Program-made: the position numbers and the translations under genes
Part shown: piece by piece, positions 12,381 to 24,343 of the stretch
Layout: each line of letters begins with the position of its first letter
How positions within the stretch are numbered: the first letter of the stretch is position 1
Notes under the pieces: model-generated
What the model was told of the DNA's origin: nothing
The model's database searches: none
Seen by the model: only the letters and a program-made list of their open reading frames with translations
Assembly: GCA_030280995.1 (NCBI GenBank)
Contig: JASXTE010000008.1
Location: 25,822,693 to 25,886,692 of the forward strand
Direction: 5' to 3'
Length of the DNA: 64,000 bases
Source of the DNA: Hemileia vastatrix
Taxonomy: Eukaryota; Basidiomycota; Pucciniomycetes; Pucciniales; Zaghouaniaceae

Positions 12381-13086
12381 AGGACATTATAAAATTACTT
12401 GACTTTTTTAATTTATTAATGATTTATTTGATTAATGGTTGGAGAATGACTTTAATAATTACTTTTAATCTTATCAAAGATAGTTATATCATGAGATTCT
12501 CATAACACCATTTTTACTTACTAAAATCTAAAATTTTGCACTTTTGGAATCACAGATGGTAAAATAATACTGAAACCTGTGCAAAAATCCTCATTTCCAA
12601 CATAATTTTATTTACTCACTACCAATTTGCATTTCTAAATAAAGCTAAGTCAACTAAATTCTATATCTGTTTGACAAATGTTCCATGTCAGATATTAAAA
12701 TTTGGCAATACCCTTGCCTAGATTTTATTAAGGTAAGGGGTGAAAATAAAAAAACTTAATATGATTTTATAAATTAATAAATAAGATAAATTAAATTTTC
12801 TAGTATTAAAGTAATGACAATTCCTCAAGACAAAATGCAGATCAAATCTAGAGACTAAGTTTGAGACTTTCAACAGATAAAGGCTAGATGAACCACATGA
12901 AAAAATTTAATTTATTTATGATTACCATTTATACACCATAAGGTCTTTGGCTCATTACTTTAGTTTAGTAAATTGAAACATCAGATTTATTTATTAAAAG
13001 TTTATGAAAGAATAAAAAATATTCAAAGACTTTACAAATACCCATACTTTTTTGATCTACCTAATGTTTTATTTAATTTATTACTT

Positions 13087-13998
13087 TTACCTTCGTTTTT
13101 TTACCTTATATATTCTTTGGATTAGCTTTTGACTTATTCGGAATGAGAAGCCAAAATGAGTAAAGTTGTGACAAGATTCCAAACCTGCAGGAAATTTTGT
13201 TGTTTTGTGATTATTGTGAAAAGAGTTCCAAATTGATTTAATGATTCCATTTCCTAATCCAAAATCAATTCTTCACCTATAATCTGGGAAATATAAACCA
13301 TTTCATTTGATTTTAGCAGGTGAAGGAATAGGTTGTCCAGTAATAGGATTGATATAAGTGAAGATCCCCAATATAAGATAATTGGAATCATTTGAATTGG
13401 TGTGTATCTTGTTATGAAATCCTGAATGAGTAATTTAACATTCAAAAACAATAGATACCCATTGCTGATTTTTTCCCATTCGGAATCACACCATTTGGTA
13501 TTCCTACTCTGGCTGCATGTTTGTGATTTTTTTGAAAAGCTTAATTACAGGGTTTTTTAAGTCAAATAGAAAGAAAAGAATTAAAGGAAGGTAAAGAGTA
13601 CCATTTTCAAAAATTATTATCTATTTTCACTTCAGATAAAGTGTTGGTCAAGGAATAGATTCCTATAGAATTAAAATGAGTGAGCTATATTAAGAATGAA
13701 ACAATAAAAATGATTAGACCTACCAAGAGAATAAAATTTAATAAATCCTGGTCTCCATTCACTACCAATCATTATACCAACAAACAAATGCTTATTCCTT
13801 ATTGGTAAGTGAGTCAAAGCCATTTGATATAGTGTCCTAATTATTTTGGATATTTGAATAAAGGATTCATCTTTAACTCCATTGAATGAATGATTTTTGT
13901 AAATAAATTGAGGTTTGAAAGTATTACTGATTACAGCCTTAACTTCATCACCTCCTAATTTGGTTAGATATTTGATTTCTTCAGGTAAATTCTTAGGA
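13087..13998 (-). pseudogene. Tet-like 2OG-Fe(II) oxygenase pseudogene (minus strand)
   Basis: Related rust proteins carry a Tet-like 2-oxoglutarate/iron dioxygenase fold; their substrate is not established. An uninterrupted first exon (13724-13998, about 90 codons, including IRNKHLFVGIMIGSEWRPGF) ends at a GTAGGT donor. Later pieces in other frames show HAARVGIPNGVIPNGKKSA, GIFTYINPITGQPIPSP, NGLYFPDYR and FTHFGFSFRIS. The iron-binding HxD reads HTN, so the Asp is lost, while a distal His (NNHKTT) and the 2OG-binding Arg (FRIS) remain. Several stops and frameshifts mark it as dead. The family call rests on motif memory and is not searched. Confidence 0.55.
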
Positions 13999-14129
13999 TA
14001 TTTATTTTTTTATTGACTTTAGTTTTATGATACATGATTTTTGATATATGGAAAAATAAAATATTCAAGTATATTTTCTTATAATTCTTTTATTTTGATA
14101 AGGTTGATCACCATTTTTATGTTTGAAGG

Positions 14130-14355
14130 TTTTGAAGAAGATTTAAAGAAATAGATTTTGAAGAAGATGATAAGAAAGATAAAGATGAAGAGAGAAATGT
14201 AAGGCTTGAATCAGAAGAAACATAATTTTTTTTACTGATATTTTTTTGACAATTTTTCTGTATTTTTTTTAATGATTGAAATTAAGTAGATTTTGAAGAA
14301 CATAAAGAAGATAACAAATAAAATAGAGGTTTAAGGCTTGAATCAGAAGAAACAG
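14130..14355. repeat. Direct duplication of about 130 bases
   Basis: The phrase AGGCTTGAATCAGAAGAAAC occurs twice about 131 bases apart, with acidic-codon-rich DNA (GAAGAAGAT) before each copy. It is a tandem duplication, probably of an old coding fragment. Confidence 0.65.
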
Positions 14356-14639
14356 ACTTTTTTTTTCTGAAAAATGTTTTACTAGTCAAAAAAATGTCAT
14401 TTTTTTAAAATTAAATAAAAACTCACAAAATTTAAATCAAAAGAACTTGAAAATTGTCTTATTACTTTACTTGAAGTTGAGGATTTTTTTGGATTAATTC
14501 TGCACATAAAAAAAAGAAAAAAAATTAATGCGAAAAGAAGTTGTAAGACTTTTCTGTCAATTTTTAATGGATCCCTCATTTGTCCCTTTAAAAATTTTTT
14601 GTAAAAATTTTAATTGCTCCCTCTGCTCCTTCATTGGTC

Positions 14640-15130
14640 CCCTTTTTCTGCTTGTAAAACTTCTCTAAAGCCCACTCCAAACTTCCTCCAAACCCCCCAT
14701 AAATACACCTTAAAACTGTTCCAATCCCTCTTCAAACCCCCCAAAACCCTCTCCCAAACACCCCTCAATCCCCCCTAGACCTAGGTCAAGCCCCCTTTAC
14801 CCCCTACTACAATTCATTGGTTAAAAAATGATTTATAACAATCATTCTTAAACTAATCAAATCATTAACAATTTGGTAAATTAACAAACATATGGCTGAG
14901 GGGGTAAGGAGGGATTTGGAGAGGGATAGGAGAAGGTTTGGGGGGTTTGAAGCGGGTGTAGGGGGGATTCAAGGGGGGGATTGAGGGGAGGGATTGGGGG
15001 AGGATTTGAGGGGGTATAGGGTTGGTGTTTGAGTTAGTTGTATGGGGATATTTGAGAGGATTTTAAGGATGTATTTAAGGGGGTTATTGGGGGGGTTTGA
15101 TGGGGAGGTTAAGGGAGTTATAGGCAGGAG
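14640..15130. repeat. C-rich block facing a G-rich block (diverged inverted repeat)
   Basis: 14640-14815 is rich in CCCCC runs, and 14890-15130 is rich in GGGGG runs with related spacing (for example AAACCCCCCA against GGGGGGTTTGA). Together they form a loose inverted repeat. The G-rich strand at about 14957-14999 has four G-runs with loops of 4-6 bases, a G-quadruplex pattern. Confidence 0.65.
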
Positions 15131-17365
15131 GAAAGAAGGGATTTTAGAGGGTTAGAGCGGGTTAGAGGCAGCCTAGGAGAAGAGAAAGAGGAAGCCAAAG
15201 AGAAGGGAAAGGGGGATATGTCCATGCCAAGGAGGGGTGAATTTGGGGAAAATGACCAGACCAAGGGGATGGAGAGATAAAAAGAGAAAAATAAGGGTTA
15301 ATTTTACCTTGGAAATAAAAAACAAAACTACATACCAGAAAAATGAGAAGAAAAAGAAAAAAAATAACAATTATCAAATATAAAAATAAAAAGAAAAAAA
15401 ATGACTTACCTGGAGAGATGAGATGAGAAAATAAATCAACCAAAATTTTTAAGGGATTTTTGAGGCAAAGAGGAAAAGGATATGTGGGATGAATGAAAAA
15501 ATAAAGACTAAAAAATTATGTGATAGCTGAAAATATGCAATTTCATGTTGAGGTGGTGAAAAAAAACAAAAGAGATAGAGAAAAAGAGACTTTCACTAAA
15601 ATTAAAAATTAAATTCAATATGCAAAAATAAAATTACAAAAGCAGGAGAATAATACACGCAAGTTGATTATTTGAAGAGTATGAAAAAAATCAAAATGGT
15701 TTGTTAAGAAAAGCTGTAGTTTTTTTAAAATGATGATGGAGTGTATCCCAGTTGGAAGAAATATTAATAGTAGATAAAAATGAAATGAAATTTTTTATAA
15801 TTTAAATTTTTTTTCTAAATCTCCCAATTCGCTACAGTGATTGGAAGAATTTTGGCCGGTATGCTGTGGTTTGAGAAATAAAAGTGTTGAAGATAGTGGG
15901 AGTTGTTTTAACTTTATCATCTTCATAAAACTCTAACCATTTATTTTTGAAGTCAGCAAGTAGTATGAAGTATAGTGCAACACAGAATCCATTTGATCAC
16001 TGCCTCCATTTTGTATTTATTTTGAAGAGGACTTCTTAATTCCCTTAAACTGGAAAAAAAACTATTCAAGATTCAAATATAATGCTCAATACAGACTCTT
16101 GACTTTTCCAAATGATTGTTGAGCTTAGAGTTTTGACTGTCTTCAGATGTTGCTCCCCAAAAAGCAGGAAGTACATACTTTCCATTCACATAAGCAGAAT
16201 CTGTCAGAAGATACTGATCTTAATTGAAGGATTTTTTAGGTTCTTTTGAATACTGCAATCTTTGAAAGACATAGGAGTCATGACATGAACCAGAATAGCC
16301 AGCAAAGAAAGATATAAATATTTTTTTCATGTCACAAATAAGCTGAATTGAAATTATATATCTATATGTAAGATATAGTTGTTTGTGTTAGTATGAAAAA
16401 AAATGGAATTAATAATAAGCCACCTTTTTTTATGGTTAAAGTTATTGTTTCCATCTTGAGCAGGTTTCTTCCTCAAAGGAATAGTAGTACCATCAAAAAA
16501 ACCAATATATCCTGGGAAGCCCTCTGGTTGCATAACATGAGATGATTCAATTTGCTCTTCTTTAGTTGTCCAGGTGAGAAGTTTAGATTCCAAGGAGATG
16601 ATAGCAGTGATTCATCACTTTGTACAAGTGTTAATTGAACCATACACTATATCAAAGAAATTTTCCAAATGTTTCAAGGCAGCTCCATTACCATTGGAAC
16701 CAAAACAACATAGTGTGATGACCAATTGATTTAAAGGGTCATGTTGTTGTTTTTGAGAATTATTTTGAAAGACAGGGTGGTCCAGAATAAGCTCAAGAAA
16801 GATAAGGCAACATTCCTGCAAAGTCCTGAACTGTCTAAAGCTAGGTACAGATAGGTTAAGAAGTTTTTGGATGGTGTACTTGGGGGTATGAAGTACTTGA
16901 GAACTTCTTTGAAGAAGGTAATATTTCCTGGCCATTTTTTATAGAAAAACAAAATCTTTGTCAAGATCAGAATCAGAATCACAATCAGAGTCAAAGAGGA
17001 GATGAAGAGCTATGAAAGTTATTGCTTGATGTAATTTAACACAATTTGAGAGTGAGGAAGACATAAATCTTATATGGTATAAAAATTTAAATGTTGTACA
17101 ATGCTTTTATTTATAAAGTATAATTCTTCAGAGTGATGTGTATTAATGAAATGATCCTGAAAATTAGTGAAATGGGACTTTATGGTGAAATCAGCACTTT
17201 TGGTAGAGAAAGTGCCAATTCAAGTGAAATAAGTGACTTATTTCATTTTGAAATCCGCCAGTATTAGGGCTAGTGTATTTCAGAAACCTGCACTTAAATA
17301 AGTGCTTATTTTTTCATATTTATGTGCAGATTTGAAAGTGCTGATTTTCCAGAACTGACACCCCC
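14890..17365 (-). mobile_element. Decayed PIF/Harbinger copy
   Basis: Same family and orientation as 30207-32760. The right end has the TIR (reading CCAGAACTGACACCCCC at 17365) and the subterminal AAGTGC motifs. The left end could not be located; the G-rich block may belong to its internal part. Compared with the young copies it has lost many CpG sites to CpA or TpG and carries frameshifts. Confidence 0.75.
15720..17064 (-). pseudogene. Harbinger transposase pseudogene
   Basis: Transposase of the decayed copy. Pieces such as MARKYYLLQRSSQVLHTPKY (16615-16935) and a block with GYIGFFDGTTIPLRKKPAQD (16354-16593) match residues 50-213 of the intact copy at 27743. The first catalytic Asp (FDGTT) is still readable. 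Stops and frameshifts split it at several points, and an apparent ~95-bp insertion or duplication lies at 15740-15836 near the C-terminus. The start codon position 17064 corresponds to the intact gene start. Confidence 0.8.
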
Positions 17366-17370
17366 TAATA

Positions 17371-17568
17371 GGGGGTGTAAAAGCTAGAAATCTTCCACAT
17401 TAATATACCTCTTTTTTTCAAAAAATAAACCACAAATATTTTTTCATATATGGCCTATTGTACCCTCAAAAAATATTTTTACTGAAAAATAATATCAACT
17501 TTGTAGCTTTATTTTTATTTTGCTGAATAGCTTTAAAAACATTACAAATTTCTAACCTTGATACCCCC
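17371..17568. mobile_element. 198-bp MITE with GGGGGTGT ends and TAATA flanks
   Basis: The left end GGGGGTGTAAAAGCTAGAAA and the right end (reverse complement GGGGGTATCAAGGTTAGAAA) form imperfect terminal inverted repeats of about 20 bp. The element is flanked by TAATA at 17366-17370 and 17569-17573, a direct repeat. It abuts the TIR of the decayed Harbinger copy and shares the GGGGGTGT tip, so it is probably a non-autonomous member mobilised by a related transposase. No coding capacity. Confidence 0.75.
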
Positions 17569-17573
17569 TAATA

Positions 17574-19519
17574 AGCTTTCTTTTTATATTATTTTTAAAC
17601 CTGATTGATTGGTAGGCTTAAAATTAAAGAGTTATTCTATTATCCCATAATACTCATCTTTTAGTTTTTCAAGGTCTAGAAAATGACATCTAACACTCAA
17701 AAGAACACCAAAAGTCAAAATAAGAAAAACACAAAATTTGAAATTTGAAAACAAAAAAAAATCAAAATATTTAGCCATTTTCTGTCAAAATTGCCCAACT
17801 CTCATATCAATGATATATAATCATCATCCCTTGAATATTTTTAAAGCACTAATGAATTCACAGAAAGGAAACTCATATGTTTGGTATCCTTCCATTTAAA
17901 ATTAAATCATACCTTTTACTCCATTCTTTTATCTTTTTCAATATTTTTTTACTAATACTCTGATGGTCATTTTGGTTCCCAAAACCTATGAATTTAATAA
18001 AATAATTTTTTTTGAGAATATATATATATATATATATTGATAAATATGTTTATTTTTTTTTTCTAAAAAAAATTCTTTTTTTTTGAAAATAAAATTGAAA
18101 ATGTATTGTATTTTTTTACTTACTAATGATTAATCCAAAAATGCTAATAAATCCTAATAAAAAATAAAAGTAAAAACAAGATTTCTTGAGTAATTTATGA
18201 AAAATTAGTGGTTCTGAAGCTTTTTTTTTCAGGTATTTTTCTTGGGAAGAATTTTGTGATAATTTGTTGAGGATAAATATGGGCTCTGACACCACCATGA
18301 GAATTCAATAAAAATACCTGCCAGCCATCTCTTCTTTTCTGGTTTTTTCCCCAAGGATCTTAATTCTTTTGTGATAACTTATATCAGGGTTATAAATTAA
18401 ACTTAGATTCACCATTAAATTAAGTCAAGTTGTATGTTCATAAGACATTTTAGATATTGAAACAATCTATAAAACATTTTTTTAGCTCATTCTTGGAGAT
18501 CAACTTTTGCTCTTAGCCTCATTGTCTTTTTCATTTTGAACATCTATCAAAACAATTACCCTAACTTTGGGATAGATAAAAAATTAGGGAAAACTAAAAT
18601 AAAATTAAAATTATTACACTAACCTTTACACAATTAAAGACTAGCTGTAATGTGAAACTAGAATTACTAGAAAGCAGTTGTAAGCAAGAGACATCTTAAT
18701 CACCAAAGAGGTTATGTATTTAATTCTCAGGTTATTTCATGATGTGCAGTGAACAAAGCTAAATGGGGTAAAAAATAGTTTTTATCTTTTTAATGTAGTG
18801 GTTCACTAGAAGATGAGTAAGGAGTCACATAATATCCTATGAGATTATAGCTAAATAAATTTTTTTTTCTGGCCCATAAGGGAAGATGGAAACTTTTTAT
18901 TGTAGATTTTTTTGATATCAAAAGCAGGAGGTGAATGTATAATAACACACAGTATATATATATCTTTTTTGGGGGGAGCTTGCTAGTAAGTTCTCAACTT
19001 GAACTTAGATCTTAATTATAAGGGACTCAGGCTAAACTTTTAATGGGATAATACTAAAGTATACTTTGAACTCATCTTGAGATCTTCACCAAGAATAGAT
19101 TATTCATTACTGAAAGCATAGAGAGATGTTAATGAATAATTAATATAAATACAATAAGGAGAGCTTATAAATCTAATATTCTCACAATATTTTTTAATAA
19201 AACATAATTTAACTTTTATTTTGAATTTAACTTGATCAATAACAAGACTAAAAATTAAATTACTTATCTCAAATTTTTTATTTTTTAACTTTCTGGTTAT
19301 TTTATAAAATTTATTTTGGAAAGAAAATAAATAAAAATGACTGATTCTTTTTATTGAAATTTCCTTTCAACCCAGAAATTAAAAATTTCAATTATGAGTA
19401 TGAAACGTATGAAATGCTGTTTTCTACAATTTATGTTTATAGTTTTTTATTATGCAATGTAATTAATTTAAATTAATTAAAGGTATATAAATCCTTATTA
19501 AATCATAAAAATTATTTTA
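17574..19519. other. AT-rich stretch, no gene seen
   Basis: No credible coding frame. It contains a TA run (about 18018-18038) and, at about 18967-19090, a decayed sequence related to 10236-10330. Confidence 0.6.
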
Positions 19520-20180
19520 TAAAAACATGACACATTCTTTGAGAAAACAATCTCCTTTCAAATTAATATATGGATGACAATCTCATTTCAATCCAATTCA
19601 TGTAGGAATTAATCATTCTTCTGAGCATTATATATGAACCATTTTTCAACTTCAAGGCAAACTCCAATCTAACCTTCAGGAGGCCAATAAAAGATATAAG
19701 GAAAAGGTGGACAAACATCAATAATCTGGTCCACCATTTAAACCAAGTGATAAAGTATGGCTCAACTCTGAAAATATTTGAAAAGCTCAACCATCATAGA
19801 AATTATCAGAAATGCACTTGGGTCCATTTGAAATTGATGCAGAAGTTTTTAAAAATGCACTTCATTTCAATTTAATTTTAAAATTTAAATCAATTCATCC
19901 TGTTTTTCATGAATCTCTTCTGGAACTGCCTCAAGAAATATACCTGGGAAAGAGCTAACCCCCTCTGGAACCGGTCAAAGTAGAAGATCATCTAGAATGG
20001 GAATTAAGTCAAATTCTTGATTCAAGAAGGCACAAGGAGAAACTTCAATACCTTGTGGAATGGGAAGGCCACCTCAATGACTCAAATATAACATCTTGGG
20101 AACTGGCCATCAATGTTTTAAACTGTCCTGAACTTTTAAAATCTTTTTACTTAAAAAATCCTAAAAAACCTAAAGCTTAA
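19520..20180 (+). pseudogene. Integrase C-terminus with chromodomain (chromovirus remnant)
   Basis: Plus-strand frames read SPFKLIYGW, then LQEANKRYKEKVDKH, FKPSDKVWL, LGPFEID and HPVFHESLLE, the typical integrase C-terminus of Ty3/gypsy chromoviruses. A chromodomain follows (EDHLEWELSQILDSRRHKEK, then LQYLVEWEGHLNDSNITSWE) at about 19985-20110. Chromodomains tether integration to modified histones. The upstream part of the element is missing, and three or more stops are present. It faces the minus-strand gypsy remnant to its right; the two belong to different insertions. Confidence 0.8.
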
Positions 20181-20840
20181 ATTTATTTTTTTTCCTTAAA
20201 ACTTTAAAAACACTTTATTTCTTTTTTATTTTCTTTTTCATCTAAATCAATTTTAAATTTCACATATTTTTTTCTTTTCTTTTCTAAGATTTCTAAATAC
20301 TTTAACAAATAAAAATCAATTTTAAATAAAATAAAATTCAAATAAAATAAAATATAATTCAAATAAAACCAAAATATATTAAAGTAAAACTAAATTAAAA
20401 TTTCTGTTTCTCCAAATCTTACTACACGAAATTACATATTTTATCAATTTTATTATTTCTTAAAACTTCAAATTCAATATTTTTTCAAAAAAAAAACAAT
20501 CAAAACTAATTCTTTATTTCTTTTCTTTTTCTCTTTTCTCCTAAATCAAAAAACTCTCAATCATCAATGTCTTCACCATACAACTTAAAACCATCTTATT
20601 TTTTCCAGCAAATCCAAAATTCTTTCTATTTCTTATCTAAAATAAATTTATTTTATCCTATAAAACTTCTTTTTCAAAATGCATCTTTTCTCTTTCTCTA
20701 AAATTGTTCCTTCAAAAAAAAATTCTCTTTTTCTTTCTTTCTTTTATTTTCATTCAAATTAAATAAAATTAAAACTTTAAAACAAAATAAATTAAAACTA
20801 AACTAAAATTTAAAATTAAAAAAAATTGTTAAATCTCTTG
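20181..20840. other. AT-rich junction between two opposed retroelement remnants
   Basis: Polypyrimidine and A-rich DNA with no coding frame; perhaps decayed 3' regions of the two flanking elements. Confidence 0.5.
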
Positions 20841-20844
20841 TTTT

Positions 20845-23235
20845 TTCTCTCTTATCTCAAACTCAAATGGCTTTTTTCCAGTGAAAGAATGTACTGTACT
20901 ATTCTATGCAAATTCTAAACCTGGGATATGGGTTACCCAATCATGCGTGAATTTATCATTGTCTTTAAAGTCAATACCAAAAGCAGAATATCTTCATATC
21001 ATATCTTCTAAGGTTTGTATCATTCTTTCTTCTAGCCCATCAGTTTGTGGATGGTGTGCTGTAGAAAGTTTTAATTGACAACCTGAAACATCCATAAGTG
21101 ATTTCCAAAACTCAGAAGTAAATTTTGGATCTCTGTCAGAAACTATTGCTTTGGGGAATCCTGCTATATTTAACATTTGTGTCAACCATAAAAAAGCTAA
21201 GTCCTTTGCAGAAACCTCTTTGTGGGTAGGAATAAATTTAAATATTTTTGTAAATCTATCTACAATTACCCAGAAGTAGTTATAACCCTTAAGCCCTGCT
21301 ATTGGCAAACCTGTTACAAAGTCCATGTTAACTATTTCCCATGGAGCTTTTGGTTGCTCAATTTTTTGTAATAAACCAGCTCTTTTGCCTGTTAATCTTT
21401 TAGATTTTTGACAAGAATCACATGTCTCAACATATTTTTGAACATCATCAGACATGTTAATCCACCAAGGTGTATTTTTTACTCCGGTTAATGTTTTATG
21501 GAAGTCAGAAGGACCTTCTAATATATCATCATGACATATAATTACCATTAAATCCTTCATTGAAGGGGGAATTACAATTACATTGCTTAATTTCTTCCTG
21601 TAATATATAAAACCATCCTCAATGGAAAATTTTACTTTTTCTAATGCTTCCTTGCACATTTTTGGTAATGTTTTTATTAAAAAACTCATTGAAGCATTAG
21701 ATGGATCATTTAATATTTTAGTAAGTTTACTTAAGTCAGTTTATGAATTATAATTCTCAAGAATTGATTGCTTAAATTCATCCTCAAGGTCTACAATATA
21801 AATTCCATAAATGTTAATAATCTCTGTTTCAGGAACATGAGCAGGATTATCATCATTATTAGGTAGATTTACTCTAGATAACAGATCTACATTAGAGTTT
21901 AAGTTTACTTCTCTATGTGTAATTGTCATCTGCACTCTGTACTCTTGTACAGCTAATTGCCATCTAAACATATGTCTATTGGGAGCTTTCATGTTTAAGA
22001 GTGACTTAACTGCACTGCAGTCAGTTATTAACTCAATTTTTTGGTCTTCAAGGTAATAATGTAGCTTCTCAAGACCCCATACTACTTCCAAACACTCAAG
22101 TTGAGTAGCACCATATTTCAATTAACTACTTCCTATAGTACGTGAAATATAGCAAATTACTACTTCTGACATTTTCCCTTCAATAAGTTGTTTTTGATGC
22201 AAAGCAGCACCCAAACCAATAATACTTGCATCAGAATACATTACCAAAGGTAATTAGAAATCTGGAAATCCTAAGATAGGAGCTGTCATCAAACATTCTT
22301 TCAACCTATCAAAAGCCTGTTGTCTTTCATTATTCCAAATGAAAGCTTCTGATTTCTTTATCAGTGTGGTCAATGGTGCAGAAATTAATTGTTAGTTCTT
22401 TATATATTGTCTATAATAACCACACATACCAAGAAAAGATTGCACATCCTTTACATTTTGAGAAATCCCAATATTTTTTATTTCAGCCACCTTTTTTTGG
22501 TCTACACATATTCTTAAGCCAGGTACAATATGACCAAGCACTTTAAAAACTCAAACCCAAATTTACATTTTTACAATGCAAGGGTCATTTTTTATTTCTT
22601 TTATCTTCTTAAATACCTTCTATAAATGGATTAAGTGTTCATCATATTTCTTAGAGAACACTATGATGTCATCAATGTATACCATTAACCATCCCTTAAT
22701 AATTTCATTATGGAACGTTATATCCATTAACTTCTGAAATACTGATGGAGAATTTTTTGGTCAAAGTTGCATCCTGACATACTTATATATTGCCATGTGT
22801 GTTTTTATCAACAAAAAGTTCTGTGAATTCTTTTCAACAGGAATTTGATGGTACCCTTTATTTCCAACTTGGCAAATTATGTATTTAGCACCTTTAAGGG
22901 TAGCATGTATAGAGGAAATCCTTGGAAAGGGGTAAATATCATCTACTGTAAATGTATTTAATGCTCTATAATCACCTCACAGTCTTGCTTTATCTTGTTA
23001 ATAAGAAACTAGAACTGGTGATATCACACCATATTTTGGTGTAGTTTCAACATTTTCAATAATGTTCATTTTCAATAACATCTTAATATTATCCTCTATG
23101 TCTTTCCTCTTCATTGGTGAAGCAGGGTATGGTTTCTTTTTAAGACTAGCAGGAATATTATCCATATCACAGGTTAAACTAATTTTCATCTCATGATCAT
23201 TTACAAGGCCAAGTTTCAAAGGCTTGGGTCATAAA
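20845..23235 (-). pseudogene. Ty3/gypsy RT-RNase H-integrase pseudogene
   Basis: Minus-strand pol. From right to left: reverse transcriptase start (ASLKKKPYPASPMKRKDIE), palm with active box YIDD intact (22668-22679), thumb (VQSFLGMCGYYRQYIKN), RNase H (ELITDCSAVKSLLNMKAPNR at 21741-22121), zinc region (DSCQKSKRLTG), and integrase core with FVTGLPIAGLKGYNYFWVIV, SDRDPKFTSEFWKSLM and the H-PQTDGLEER strand (20994-21689). The three catalytic acidic residues D, D and E of the integrase core can be seen. About eight stops are scattered through. Gag, protease and LTRs were not found, and the integrase tail is cut near 20850. Confidence 0.85.
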
Positions 23236-23239
23236 TTAA

Positions 23240-24343
23240 GGTTTCAAAAAATCAGCCAGTAGAAATATGGCTGCAATAAAAAGTAAATTTTATAAATAAA
23301 ATACATAAATAAATAAACTTGTGTTCAAATAAGATATACAACACTCTGCAGCCAGTTAGAAACGGCCTTCCATTGTTACACATAGAAACAAAAACAAATG
23401 TTGCTGAAAGCAACATTGGTCATTTTTTGATATTTTGAGCCAAGTAAGATCAGGAAAAAGGTCAAGGAAAAAAAATCGCATAATTAAAACTCTACCAATT
23501 TAATATGGTGGGGAGGTTCATATTTTATAAATAGGTGGTGCACATTATAGTTCCCTTTAAAAAAATTTTAAAATGAAATAATTTTGACGCAATGTAAATT
23601 TAAATGTGATGAGTGTATGTTTTTTAACTACATGAAACATTGTAGCTAGAATTATGTGGTGTCAATTTTTTTTAGATGTGAAGTGCACCACTCCACAAAA
23701 ATTCATCTGTACAACATGCAGCCAAGTAAATTCTAGCTGGAATTAGTATATGCATAGGAAAAAATGATCATGCTGCATACAGCGCCTTGGAAACATTATT
23801 CTTGGAATTTAGATGAAGTTTGTCAGATGACTGGGAGAGCTGCATTTTTTTTTAAAAGAGATCAGTGAAAATTCATGATATCCACATCTGTTTGCCACAA
23901 AATTTATTGTTCCTTTCTCTGTCTCACTTACCTTTTTCAAAAACTATTGATCATATTTTTGCTTTATCATTTTGAATTATTGGTACTATTTTCCTGACCT
24001 TATCCTATTACCAGTAAGCAAATTTTTATTGCTATTGTATTTCATATCATTTTGGTTTGTTACTTGTTTTTACACTTTTGACAAGTTAATCTAATGAATC
24101 TAATTCTGAATTTATTTTTAAGGTATATTTTACTGTAAACTTTCAAATCATTATCAAAAAATTCTTTTTTGGTTAACTTAAACTTTTTTTATTTGTTTGT
24201 CAATTTACTTTTCTTTATTCCTTATCAAAAATGTTCAATATATTTATCTACCTATTTATTTTTTAAAACAGTGATTATAAAATAAACTTTATAATTAGTT
24301 TTGATCAATCAGCTACAAATGGAGGAAGATTTTAAAAACACAT
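23240..24343. other. Gene-free interval
   Basis: AT-rich DNA between the gypsy remnant and LTR-X copy A. I see no coding frame; one small hairpin at 23398-23416. Confidence 0.55.
23398..23416. repeat. Short perfect hairpin
   Basis: ATGTTGCT and AGCAACAT around a GAA loop, in the otherwise gene-free interval 23240-24340. Confidence 0.6.

Noticed and set aside
15162..15443. Minus-strand ORF of 93 aa with hydrophobic stretches
   Set aside because: Low-complexity translation of A/G-rich DNA; no motif and no support from the other Harbinger copies.
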